64,000 nucleotides of DNA. It comes from Staphylotrichum longicolle (lineage: Eukaryota > Ascomycota > Sordariomycetes > Sordariales > Chaetomiaceae). The position numbers and the translations under genes were made by a program. The notes under the pieces were generated by a model. The model had not been told where the DNA came from. It did no database searches and saw nothing but the letters and a program-made list of their open reading frames with translations. This document shows, one piece after another, positions 55,182 to 64,000 of this stretch (positions within the stretch are counted from its first letter, which is position 1; the number at the start of each line of letters is the position of its first letter). Location of the stretch: the NCBI GenBank assembly GCA_019096155.1, contig JAHCVI010000004.1, positions 1,550,001-1,614,000 of the forward strand, written 5' to 3'.

Positions 55182-55613
55182 ATGGCTCTCCGATCCTCCG
55201 CGCAAACCCTCCTCGCCCAGGCGACGCGAACTGCTCTCCGCCCAGCACCCCCAACCATCACCGCACCCTCTCTCACCGCCGCGGCGCGGCAATACCACCC
55301 CACGCTCAATCTCATGTCCTACAAGGACGACCAGGACCGGCAGTCGCTCAAGCCGCGGCGGTCGGAAGGCACCAAGAGCGGGTCGGACGACGAGGTCGCC
55401 GAGAAGACGGACGCGGCCTTCAACCCCAACAAGACGTCGCCCGAGGACGAGAAGGCCAGCGCGGCGAACAACGGGAACCCTCTCGAGGCGAGCGGGGCGA
55501 ACCAGGAGATCTCAAAACCGCAAGCTCCCGAGGAGCCCCAGGACAAGTCGGATAAGAAGACAAAGAGTGGAGGCAGCCAGGGGACGAAGCATGGCAAGGT
55601 TTCGCCCAAGTGA
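55182..55613 (+). CDS. Small conserved mitochondrial-type protein, function unknown
   Basis: Single exon, 143 residues. The N-terminus MALRSSAQTLLAQATRTALR is basic and acid-free, ending near AAARQYHP, which fits a mitochondrial presequence. The mature part is hydrophilic and disordered: SYKDDQDRQSLKPRRSEGTK, then SGSDDEVAEKTDAAFNPNKT, ending in a Lys/Gly-rich tail. Sequences of this type (SYKDDQDRQSLKPR, EGTKSGSDDEVA) recur as hypothetical proteins in Pezizomycotina as far as I recall. No domain, membrane segment or catalytic motif. A plausible role cannot be assigned. Convergent with the RING gene (316-bp gap). Confidence 0.75.
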   Translation: MALRSSAQTLLAQATRTALRPAPPTITAPSLTAAARQYHPTLNLMSYKDDQDRQSLKPRRSEGTKSGSDDEVAEKTDAAFNPNKTSPEDEKASAANNGNPLEASGANQEISKPQAPEEPQDKSDKKTKSGGSQGTKHGKVSPK

Positions 55614-55929
55614 GAGAGGGTATGTGTGGTGGAGGTTGGGAATGGGGATGGCGATGAAGTGGCGTATAGAGACTGTCGCTCTTGGCAGGGGCCAGGATTG
55701 TATAAAGGCTTTCTTTTTGCGTGAGGTAGACGGTCGCATCACGGGGTAGAGATCGCATTTTATTATTTCACGATGTATTTCATGATTCATACCACATTAC
55801 CTTGCGCCAGAACCCATCGCTCACTGCTGGTATTCTCATCCCTGGTACATAAGGCCAAAGAGAAAAAGACCCGAAAAAGCACCAGCAGATATCAGTCTGC
55901 CAAACACACCACACCTCCTCCCCGCCCCC
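55614..55929. other. Convergent intergenic spacer
   Basis: 316 bases between stops of the small mitochondrial-type gene and the RING gene; presumed 3'-UTRs. Nothing else seen. Confidence 0.5.
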
Positions 55930-56647
55930 TCAAGCATACAACCCATCCATATCATCCTCCTCCTCCTCCTCGTCATCCTTCGCCGCAGGCACCTCCTTCC
56001 TCTTCCCCACCTCCTTCCTACACAGCGGGCACGTCCCCTTCCCCCTCAGCCACGGCCCCACGCACTCGAGGTCGAACCGGTGGCTCCCGTGGCACGGCAG
56101 CTCCACGACGAGGCAGTACTGGTCGTCGAGGTACCGCTCCGCGCAGATTGGGCACGTGTCGTCGTCCCGGAGCGTCTTGCGCGGCACGCGGTCCAGCCCG
56201 TCGAGAAACTCCTGCGAGACGCCCTCGATCTGCATCGGCGGGTGCGCGACGTCGAGCTCGAGGGCCTCGACGAGGGACTCGAGGAAGGCGCGGTTGGACT
56301 CGGTGGGCGCCGTCGTCGCGAGCGTGCCCATTTGGTCTTGGAGGAGGCGGAAGAGGGCCGAGGTGTCGGAGGGGGAGGGGACGGCGTGGGGGTTGTTGTG
56401 GTGTTCGTGGGCGTGGGAGGCAGAGGTGGAGGTGGTGGATGATGATTCGGGGGCGATGGTGGAGAGGTGGGCGGTGAAGGTCGACATGTCGACTTGTCGC
56501 CGGCGGTGGGAGGTGGAGGGGGTGGGTTTGATATTGTGCTCAACTAGGTAGGCAAGTGGCAGTTAGTTTCCGTTGTCCTGTGGCACGCACCGCATGGCGG
56601 GGGAGGTGGACTGTGGTGACGCATTTACCTTCGTATTGGGTCGCCAT
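55930..56647 (-). CDS. RING-type zinc-finger protein (probable E3 ubiquitin ligase)
   Basis: Exons 56647-56629 (19 nt) and 56543-55930, intron 85 nt; 210 residues. The first exon encodes MATQYE, joined in frame to VEHNIKPTPSTSHRRRQVDM. A RING-H2-like finger lies at about residues 137-180: CPICAERYLDDQY, ELPCHGSHRFDLECVGPWL and GTCPLCRKEVGK, giving Cys/His ligands in the usual order. The segment before it has QMEGVSQE-like sequence (MQIEGVSQEFLDGLDRVPRK), as in fungal RING proteins of unknown substrate. The C-terminus is acidic (KDDEEEEEDDMD). A shorter start at 56487 is possible, but the spliced form has the better N-terminus. Divergent from the alpha/beta hydrolase. Confidence 0.85.
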
Positions 56648-57386
56648 GATGGGCGCTTGGAGGAGTTTCTTCGTCTGGTGGAAAAATGTGTGTTTCTTTT
56701 GTTTCGGCGTCTCTCTGTGGCAAGTTCAAGCGGGCAATCAGGAACGGCGGTAGGTATAAGTCAAGGCCAGCAGCAGGCAAACTTTAGGTGACGCGAGCTT
56801 GCATCGCGGGGAGCTGGAGCTGGCCTCTTATCGATTAGAAGGCGGTCAGTGCGTCTGCCGGAGGTCCCCTGCTGCCGTCCTGAGCCGTCTCAACTTTCAG
56901 GGAAAGTTGTCAGGAACCACGCCTGCCCGCCAGGGACCTTCCTCAGGGGCATTACAGCTCTCTTTTCAGGGCTGCAATCCGGCTGTGAGGCCAATCTCCA
57001 TTTCGAAGAAGAACCGAGAGCAAACCTACCTTACGTTCGTCACTCATAGTGGAAAACCTCGTTCGACTTCCCGCCATCCACCCGAGTCTTTCATTTGGTC
57101 AATTTAAGCCGCCGCAAGGGCCAGTTGCTCACTGCCTGGATTTGGTTTCAGGCAAGATCAACGCCACATTGCCAATCAGTGCCATTGGCCCCTGGCTCGC
57201 CAAGAGCTATTGTTGGAGGCTTGGATTAACCACGCCGTTGTTTTGGGCTGCTTGTGCCGGATGACATCATGCACGGCTGAATTAAATACCCAACATTCCT
57301 CGACACGACATCTCGTATCGCGCTGCATGAGGGATGAATCTGCCCATTACCCATCAAGCCTTGACTGAGCCTGCAAGGCAGCAAGG
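56648..57386. other. Divergent intergenic region
   Basis: 0.74 kb shared by the RING gene (minus) and the alpha/beta hydrolase gene (plus). Short open frames only. Presumed promoters. Confidence 0.5.
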
Positions 57387-60374
57387 ATGCATACCACCAC
57401 CGTAGGCCTGGCGGTCACGCCAACCATTGTATCCACTCTCTTGTCGCATGTAAGTCCAAGGCAAACCACAAGAAAGTTTGAACCACAAGGGCACTCGAAG
57501 TGGTGATACCGGCCTGACCGTCTGACGATGTGTGACAGTACCTGAACCGGAAGCCGCTTGCCCAGAAGCCGACAGCGCACCTCTCCTACGACCAAGGGCT
57601 CCATCTGATCCGCTCCTTTCTGACCCATGCCTCGCACCACACTGTCGAGGAGTTGCAGGACTTCACCGCCCAATGGGTGCCACACCCCCGGTGGGTCAAG
57701 GTCGACCATGTCGAAGTCCCTGAAAAGGACCTCTCGCGCGCAGCCGACCTTCTCGCCGAGCAGCTGGGTCCGGATGGCATCCGCCAGGTCGGCGGCAAGG
57801 AGTGGTGGCAATGGCGCAAGCCAAAGAGCCCGCTCAAGGCCGAGTGGATCGAGATGAAGGCCGACTCCCTGGAACGCAAGAAGAATCCCGCATCGGGCAA
57901 CCGTGTGATGCTCTATGTCCACGGCGGCGCCTACTACTTTGGCAGTGTCGATGAGCACCGCTACCAGATCCAGCGCCATGCGCGGAAACTCAAGGCGCGG
58001 GCGCTGGCGCCCAGATACCGGCTCGCACCGCAGTTCCCCTTTCCGTGCGGCCTCCAGGACTGCTTGGCAACGTACCTCTACCTCATTACTCAGGAGAAGC
58101 CGAACACGGTTATTCTGGCCGGTGATTCAGCGGGCGCTGGCATGGTTCTCTCCATGCTGGTGATCCTCCGGGACAGGGGCATTCCTCTGCCTGCAGGCGC
58201 CGTCCTCATCAGCCCCTGGGTCGACCTGACACACTCCTTTCCAAGTGTCGCAGGGGATTGTCCACTGGACTATATCCCGCCGTCTGGATTTCACCACAAG
58301 CCCTCGCCCGCGTGGCCTCCGCCGGATGAGGAAGAGCTTGAGGAGCTCAAGAAAGCCGCGTTAGCGCAGAAAAGAGACATTCAGAGTCGCGAGGGGGAGC
58401 CCCGTGAGAATAGCGGCATCCCCACCATCAAAGACGTTGCCGAGACCACTCACCGGTTGGCGTTCAATATCGACGGTGAGCAGGTGGTGGTGAAGGAGCA
58501 GATCCAGGTATGGCGATACTTCGACTCACAAGCGGTGGCGTACACTGACCTCAACCCCAGATGTACACAACGAATGAGCTGCTCGCTCATCCCCTGGTCA
58601 GCCCTGTGATGCAACCTACGCTCGGGGGTCTCCCTCCCTTGTTGATCATGGTCGGAGGCGGCGAGCTGTTGCGCGATGAGCAGATCTACTTGGCGCACAA
58701 GTGTGCCAACCCGACGCAGCACCTGCCGCCCGAGGCTCTGCTGGACGAGAAGGCGAGAGAATTGGTCGACCGATACAAGCCAACAGACGTCCAACTGCAA
58801 GTGTGGGACGACTTGTGCCATGTTGGCCCAACTCTGAGCTTCACCAGGCCCGCCAAATTCATGTACCGGGTACGTCCGACATCTTCTCAACTTGGTTATG
58901 GCTGCTAATCGAGACTCCAGAGTGTTGCGCAGTTCTCAGCCTGGGCACTTGGTAGAGCGCAGAAGATCGAGGTCGACATCCTCAACGACGATGACATCTC
59001 CGTCATCTCAAGCTCAAGTTCCTCAGACGGCAATGCCCAGCCTGCAACCGTACGTCTCGCGCACCTCAACCCCCCATCAAAATATCCTCCTAACCCTTTC
59101 CTCAGACACCCACAACCCCAGCGACCAGCACAAACGAAGCGCAACCCCCCAACGCCGCTCCCTCCATCGGCAAAGCAGGCGACCCCCTCCCCGCCTTCAC
59201 CAACCACATGATCCGCCAACGCGTCACCCGCCACGGCAGCATCCACGAGCTCTCCCCCCCGTCTTCCCTCCCCGGCTGCTGCATGGCGCGCGACTTGGTG
59301 GGCGTCGTCAAAGTCGGCACCGTGCGCAAGTGGTACGACCACAAGAAGCGGTGGGACACGCGCTACAAGACGACCAAAGCGCGCGTGCACCGGAAGCGCC
59401 TGCGCGACCTGGCCGTCGGGTACGAGGTGTTTGGCGAGGGGGAGGTGCCGCCGCCGAGCGCGCTCGCGGGGCGCAGGCGGCTCGGCGGCAAGGAGCTGCG
59501 GAAGAGGAAGAAGGCTAAAGGGCTGGGGCTGGCCCTGTGGGGAATGTGGGGGTCCAAGCATGATCAGATGACGGTGAAGAGGGAGGAGCGGGCGGGGAAG
59601 GAGGCCGAGGTGGTAGTCGGCCCGGGGCCTGCTAGGGAGGGGCAGGGGGCCAGGGAGTTTGAGGACCTGGAGAGGCAGGAGAGGGGTGTGAAGGACGGTG
59701 GGGAGGTGCCGTCGGCGGGCGAGACGAGCAGGAGTCGGGCTTGGACGGGGCTGGTCAAGGATGGGGAGCAGGTGGAGGCCGGGGCAGACGTTGTGCCTGC
59801 GAAGGGGGAGCTTGACCTGCGACCTGCTGGGCCTGTGGCCAACCCTACTAAGGAAGAGACGCAGACGACGGACTCAAAGACGGCTGGGTTCCTCTCTCCG
59901 GATGATGCTCTCGACACGGGTGTGACGGGAAAGCGGGTTATCATCGGCGGACTGGCGACGCCCTTCAGCCTGCGCAAGGAGCCCGAGACCGCCAGCATGA
60001 TCACGCTGACGACGCCATTCGACCAGAGCTCCATCAGGCCGTCGACGGCAGGGTCTGGCAGCTTTCTGGCCGCCCCATCGGTGAAGGTGGCTGATGATCA
60101 GGAGACGGGGGACTCGTCTGCCCCGGACACTGAAGAATCTCGCGATCAGGAGAAGAAAGATCCGGCTGCCGCGGACAACGTAACGAGCCGTGATCAGGAG
60201 AAGAACGACTCAGCCGTTCCGGACGACGAGAAGAGCCGGGAGCAGGATGGCGTCACCCCTGGGTTCGCGACGCCTTTCATGACACCGTTCTTGTCGCCAA
60301 CCTTGCCGGGTGACAGACCTGGCTTGGAGAGGTTCGTTACGGCCAAGGAAGAGGTTACCAAGGCAAGTGCTTGA
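57387..60374 (+). CDS. Alpha/beta hydrolase (HSL/steryl-acetyl-hydrolase type) with long disordered tail
   Basis: Exons 57387-57449, 57539-58507, 58561-58869, 58921-59049, 59106-60374; introns of 89, 53, 51 and 56 nt; 912 residues. The hydrolase domain (about residues 100-450) has the oxyanion motif HGGAYYFG (149-156), the nucleophile elbow GDSAG (216-220, Ser218) and catalytic His431 in DDLCHVGP. YRLAPQFPFPCGLQDCLATY is typical of the hormone-sensitive-lipase family. The N-terminus could be a weak membrane or signal segment (TVGLAVTPTIVSTLLSHYL). The C-terminal 460 residues are an extension: a basic block WYDHKKRWDTRYKTTKARVH, then acidic and Gly-rich sequence with SRDQEKK-type repeats and several TPF motifs (LATPFSL, LTTPFDQ, FATPFMTPFLSPTLPG). 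Expected to hydrolyse a small ester or acylglycerol-like substrate; the tail may be a regulatory or scaffold region. Confidence 0.88.
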
Positions 60375-60753
60375 AAGCGTTGTCGGGGAAGTGGCTTCAG
60401 TTCGATACCCTTTTTTTTGCACACTTGGCTTTCGGCGATGGGGACGCACCTAGAACGACCTAATACTGTTTCCTACAAGTCTATGATAGTACCAACTGTT
60501 ACACAACCCTATTTCTCGTAACCTCCAAGTCCTCAAAGAACTGCATGAGTGCGTGATGTGTTTGTACAATTTATACATGTGTAGTTTTACAAACGCCCAA
60601 GAACGCCGGCCCATGATACAATCCCATCTGCCTCCCAAGTAAGGCCACAGGGAAACACCTCCTCTGCGTTGGTGTCTTTTCTCCGGCGGATGCAGCTCGC
60701 CCCACGACCCGACCCAGCCCGACCCAAACCTGTCTCCCCACCGGAACAACCGC
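60375..60753. other. Convergent intergenic spacer
   Basis: 379 bases between the hydrolase stop and the mL41 stop. A T-run occurs at 60410-60418. Presumed 3'-UTRs only. Confidence 0.5.
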
Positions 60754-61129
60754 TTAATCCAACCCATTCTCGGACTTCCACCGCGCAAGGTACATCGCAG
60801 GATCCTTGGGCCCCAGCTTGGTCTCGTACTGGCCAAACGTCCGCGGCATGTTTCGGGTCACAAATGGCGTGAGCTGGAGTGTTTTCCATGTCTGTCAGCA
60901 CTCCTCCCACTTCCCCGAGATCAGAGCTGTATGTACACACCTTGAACCCATCCAGCGGCGGGCAGACATATGTCCGCACCTTGTCCCACTCGACGATGAA
61001 GCCACCGTGCTTGGTGTGCCGACCCATGGACCCGGTGCGCGTGCCCTTGTAGAAGCCCTTGTTGACGTCCTTGGTCGTGAGGCGCAGTCTGCGATAGCGC
61101 AGCGCCTGGAGGACGCGGGTGGGCTGCAT
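60754..61129 (-). CDS. mrpl27: Mitochondrial large-subunit ribosomal protein mL41 (MRPL27)
   Basis: Exons 61129-60941 and 60873-60754, intron 67 nt; 102 residues. The sequence RRLRLTTKDVNKGFYKGTRT followed by GSMGRHTKHGGFIVEWDKVR and TYVCPPLDGFKLTPFVTRNM is diagnostic of the mL41 family. It is part of the mitochondrial 54S subunit near the exit tunnel. The short basic N-terminus (MQPTRVLQALRYRRLRL) probably serves as targeting sequence. The join FK|LT restores the family consensus. Divergent from Utp14 across 421 bp. Confidence 0.93.
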
Positions 61130-61550
61130 TTTTGGGGTGTCGACGGGATGCGTAAAAGTGGTGGTGGCGGTGCTGGCGGTGGTGGAGAGTGGTCGAGGTC
61201 GGTGATCGCGGAATGCGGTTCAAGGTCTGGTTGTCGGGAAATTTTGCGGCGCTGCGATGCCCGGTCGTCCCAACCCGCGGCAGGCAGGGGACTGTCCCCT
61301 GGGGCGCCAAGAACCAACCCGCAAAGCTCACCCACGGCAGCCCCACCATCTCACCTCCCGATCCCCTCTCACCGCCCAAAAGTCCAGCAATTTTCCGGCA
61401 GAAAATTAGTTTCCCATCCCCCAGCACCAAGTAAAGCCCCGGGGACAACAGCAGCTCGCGACCGGGAGCCGAAATCACAGAACGAAACGGACGAACCGCC
61501 GGCGGAGACACCTCAAAATCAAAGGAGGAGAAAAAAAAGAATAAAAAATA
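61130..61550. promoter_or_regulatory. Bidirectional promoter region mL41 / Utp14
   Basis: 421 bases between the divergent start codons of mL41 (minus) and Utp14 (plus). The last 45 bases before the Utp14 ATG are A-rich, a typical leader end. No telobox seen. Confidence 0.55.
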
Positions 61551-64000
61551 ATGCCAGGCCGTCAATCCCACGGCCGCCCCCTCCTCCCCTCCGGAGGGAG
61601 CAACACCAACCCCGGTGCAAGAGGCAAATCCCACGCCAAAACCTTCAAAAAGTCCCGCGCCAAAGCCACCGCCAAAGCCCTCGACGCCTTTGCCCTCGCC
61701 GCCGAGCAGGTCCCCGACTCCACACGGGGCGTGCGCACGCGCGGGTTAGAAGACGACGACGACGGCGACAGCCGCCCGCAAAAAAGGCAGAGGCAACATG
61801 GGGGTGACGACGAAGATGATGGCGAGGGTTTTGACGAGGACGAGGCCGATAATGGCGGTGGTGGCATGAGGAAAAAAGGCCGGCGGGACGAGGATGCGTT
61901 TGACGGGTTCTCGGACGACGACGGGGCAGGGAGCGACAGCGAGGAGTGGCATGTCGGTGTCGGGGCCGAAGACGAGGATTCGGAGCTGGATTCCGACGAG
62001 GCGTTTGGGGAGAGCGACGAGGAGAGGTTTGAGGGGTATGCGTTTGGGGGCAGTAGGTCGAAGGGGAAGAAGGGGGGGAAGAAGAGGGGAGGCGGGGAGG
62101 AAGAGGAAGAGGAGGACGAGGAGGATGATTTGGAGTCGCTTGGTTCGGACGCGATTGATCTTGCGACGGCGCTGGATCAGTTCTCCGAGGATGAGGAGGA
62201 GGGTGGTGAGGAGGAGGGGTCGGAAGAGGAGGATGAAGAGTCGACGGACGGGGATAACGAGAGTGAGGAGGACGGGGATGATGCTGATCCGTCCAAGATG
62301 GATGCGTTGGAAAGCATGATTGCCGGGTTTGGTGGTGAGGACGAGGAAGAGGACGAGCAGACGGGCACCCAGAACAAGACCAAGCTCAGCTTGAAAGATC
62401 TTGGCTTGGCGGGTGTCAAGGACCCGCACATGAAGCGCTCGCTCAGGCTGATGAACAAGGAGGAGAAGGCTGTCAAGCCTGGTTCTTCTAAGAAGCTTGA
62501 GGTTCCCCTGGCCAAGCGTCAGCAAGATCGCCTCCTCCGAAGCGCCGCGTACGCCGAGACCAACAAAACCCTCGACAAGTGGATTGAGACGGTCAAGCAT
62601 AACCGTCGCGCGGACCACCTCGTCTTCCCCCTCGCTCAGAATGCCCACGACCGCGGCCTCGACAGCGGGGAGCTCATGCCTATCACTCAAAAGACGTCCG
62701 GAACCGAGCTGGAGCAGACCATCTTGGCTATCATGGAAGAGAGCGGTCTTGGGCCCAGCGCCAAACCGGAGAAGAAGGAGGGCGATGGCGAAGGGCAGCC
62801 CAAACTGTCGCAAGCGGAGCAGCAGGAGATTGCTAGGCAACGGCGGCGCGAGCGGGAGATCCACTCCCGCGAGGCGGCACGGGCAAAGCGCATCAAGAAG
62901 ATCAAGAGCAAGGCATACCGCCGGATCCATCGCAAAGAACTCCTGCGCGAGGAGGAGGCAGAGCACGAGGCGGCGCTTGCGGCTGGCGAGCTGGACTCGG
63001 ACGACGAGCGCGAAGCCCTGGACCGGAGGCGGGCCGAGGAACGCATGGGCACCCGCCACAGGGAGAGCAAATGGGCCAAGCTGGGCAAGAAGGCCGGGCG
63101 CGCCGTGTGGGATGACAACTTCCGGGCCGGTCTCACCGAGATGGCCCGGCGGAAGGAAGATCTGCGCCGGCGTATCGAGGGCCAGGCCGGCGGCTCGGGC
63201 GACGACGACGAAGGCTCTGATGTTTCAGATGCCTCCGGAGATGAGGATCCGAGGCGCCGTCTTCTTGCGCAGCTTGAGCGCGCTGCTGAGTACGACGACG
63301 ATGATGAGCCCCGGTCTAAGCTCATGCAGATGAAGTTCATGCAGCGAGGCGAAGAGATGCGCAAGAAGGAGAACGACGAGGCTATTGCTGAGCTTCGCCG
63401 CCAGCTTGACTCGGACGACGAGATGGAATCGGATGCTGAAGAGGTAGAGATTGGGCGCCGCCAGTTTGGCATGGGCAACTCGACAGCCCCTGCGAAGCCG
63501 GCCGAGTCGAAGAAGGCGAAAGCCGCCGGGGTTCGTGGGCCGGCCAGCTCAGCGATTGCGGTGCCAGCCGAGTCGTCATCCTCGACCCGTGGCGCAGGTG
63601 ATGCGTGGGCATCGGCCGAGCCGGTGTCGTCGGCTTCTGGCACCGCTGGTGTGTGGTCTCAAGTTGAGTCTTCTGGCCGCAAGAGCAAGAAGGGAGGCAA
63701 GACCAAGGCCGACGAACTCGACATTTCCAACGTTGCAGCAGTGCTGGTCAAGCCCCAGCCCAAGCCCAAATCTCGGAGTACTGCCGCTGCTCCTGAAAAT
63801 GGAGACCAGGACTCGGACGATGACGATGTTCACCTTCCCCTGGCCATCCGCGACCAGAAACTGATTGAGCGGGCGTTTGCTGGCGAGGACGTTCACGGTC
63901 AGTTCGAGGAGGAGAAAGCTGAAGTCGAACAGGAGGATGACGAGAAGGAGATTGACAACACTCTCCCTGGCTGGGGCAACTGGGTGGGCGACGGTGTGAG
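61551..64000 (+). CDS. utp14: U3 snoRNP/SSU-processome protein Utp14, C-terminus outside window
   Basis: One open exon from ATG 61551 to the window end, at least 816 residues and no stop. Features: a basic N-terminus (HGRPLLPSGGSNTNPG, KTFKKSRAKATAKALDAFAL), a very acidic region with repeated Asp/Glu runs (about 61750-62290), and the Utp14 core: PLAKRQQDRLLRSAAYAETN, KTLDKWIETVKHNRRADHLV, a coiled basic region with KRIKKIKSKAYRRIHRKE, then WDDNFRAGLTEMARRKEDLR and finally NTLPGWGNWVG at the edge, the family's invariant PGWG motif. Utp14 activates the helicase Dhr1 in the nucleolar small-subunit processome that makes 18S rRNA. Divergent from mL41. Frame intact throughout. Confidence 0.94.
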   Translation, partial: MPGRQSHGRPLLPSGGSNTNPGARGKSHAKTFKKSRAKATAKALDAFALAAEQVPDSTRGVRTRGLEDDDDGDSRPQKRQRQHGGDDEDDGEGFDEDEADNGGGGMRKKGRRDEDAFDGFSDDDGAGSDSEEWHVGVGAEDEDSELDSDEAFGESDEERFEGYAFGGSRSKGKKGGKKRGGGEEEEEEDEEDDLESLGSDAIDLATALDQFSEDEEEGGEEEGSEEEDEESTDGDNESEEDGDDADPSKMDALESMIAGFGGEDEEEDEQTGTQNKTKLSLKDLGLAGVKDPHMKRSLRLMNKEEKAVKPGSSKKLEVPLAKRQQDRLLRSAAYAETNKTLDKWIETVKHNRRADHLVFPLAQNAHDRGLDSGELMPITQKTSGTELEQTILAIMEESGLGPSAKPEKKEGDGEGQPKLSQAEQQEIARQRRREREIHSREAARAKRIKKIKSKAYRRIHRKELLREEEAEHEAALAAGELDSDDEREALDRRRAEERMGTRHRESKWAKLGKKAGRAVWDDNFRAGLTEMARRKEDLRRRIEGQAGGSGDDDEGSDVSDASGDEDPRRRLLAQLERAAEYDDDDEPRSKLMQMKFMQRGEEMRKKENDEAIAELRRQLDSDDEMESDAEEVEIGRRQFGMGNSTAPAKPAESKKAKAAGVRGPASSAIAVPAESSSSTRGAGDAWASAEPVSSASGTAGVWSQVESSGRKSKKGGKTKADELDISNVAAVLVKPQPKPKSRSTAAAPENGDQDSDDDDVHLPLAIRDQKLIERAFAGEDVHGQFEEEKAEVEQEDDEKEIDNTLPGWGNWVGDGV

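Noticed and set aside
54640..55749. 369-residue plus-strand open frame
   Set aside because: Its 3' half is an Arg/Pro-rich shadow of the small mitochondrial-type gene at 55182, and its 5' half is ordinary intergenic sequence.
61746..63059. 437-residue open frame on the minus strand
   Set aside because: Antisense shadow of the acidic Utp14 coding sequence.
1..64000. tRNA, 5S rRNA or CRISPR-like arrays
   Set aside because: I looked for GGTTCGANTCC-type B boxes and regularly spaced repeats; isolated partial matches (for example near 22205 and 34313) lacked the rest of a tRNA, and no spaced direct repeats were found.

Overview
The window is nuclear DNA from a filamentous ascomycete, most likely a Sordariomycete of the Sordariales/Chaetomiaceae type (inference). 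Introns are mostly 47-190 nt with GT(A/G)NG-type donors, CTAAC/CTGAC branch sites and AG acceptors. Coding exons are GC-rich, and the gene content is typical of Pezizomycotina: an AP-1 bZIP factor, an AcuK/AcuM-family Zn2Cys6-PAS regulator, a HeLo-domain protein, an ExgD-type GH5 enzyme and an STK32/YANK-like kinase. I see no CRISPR array, rRNA or tRNA gene, prophage, insertion sequence or transposon.

Layout. 1-3.7 kb: a HeLo-domain gene (minus, running off the left edge) is divergent from a patatin-like phospholipase. 6.2-11.1 kb: a vacuolar Ca2+/H+ exchanger and a four-finger C2H2 factor converge. 15-20.3 kb: an ankyrin protein and a DsbA-like thioredoxin-fold protein (plus), then TFIIE-beta (minus). 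21.4-25.9 kb: cytochrome b5, F-actin capping protein alpha and branched-chain ketoacid dehydrogenase E1-beta, all minus. 26.6-33.1 kb: a membrane-anchored GH5 exo-1,3-beta-glucanase and an MFS transporter. 36.3-38.6 kb: the Zn2Cys6-PAS regulator. 38.9-44.1 kb: riboflavin kinase, Fmp52, Tsr2 and a BSD-domain protein. 45.7-51.3 kb: the AP-1 factor and the YANK-like kinase. 55.2-61.1 kb: a small mitochondrial-type protein, a RING protein, an alpha/beta hydrolase with a long disordered tail, and mitochondrial ribosomal protein mL41. 61.55 kb to the right edge: Utp14, cut by the window end.

Most genes are unrelated housekeeping genes and do not form a pathway cluster. Two arrangements suggest shared control: Tsr2/Fmp52 and Utp14/mL41 are divergent pairs on short intergenic regions that link ribosome biogenesis to mitochondrial genes. 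The most system-like locus is the HeLo/patatin pair at the left edge; both families occur among fungal non-self recognition and cell-death proteins.

A striking technical or biological signal is that five genes between 10.7 and 36.9 kb (C2H2 factor, TFIIE-beta, GH5, MFS, Zn2Cys6-PAS) are broken by small frameshifts. For the C2H2, MFS and Zn2Cys6-PAS genes the spliced length is exactly two bases short of a whole number of codons, and two missing bases restore one continuous conserved protein. This looks like deletion-biased sequence error, though real decay cannot be excluded from the sequence alone.
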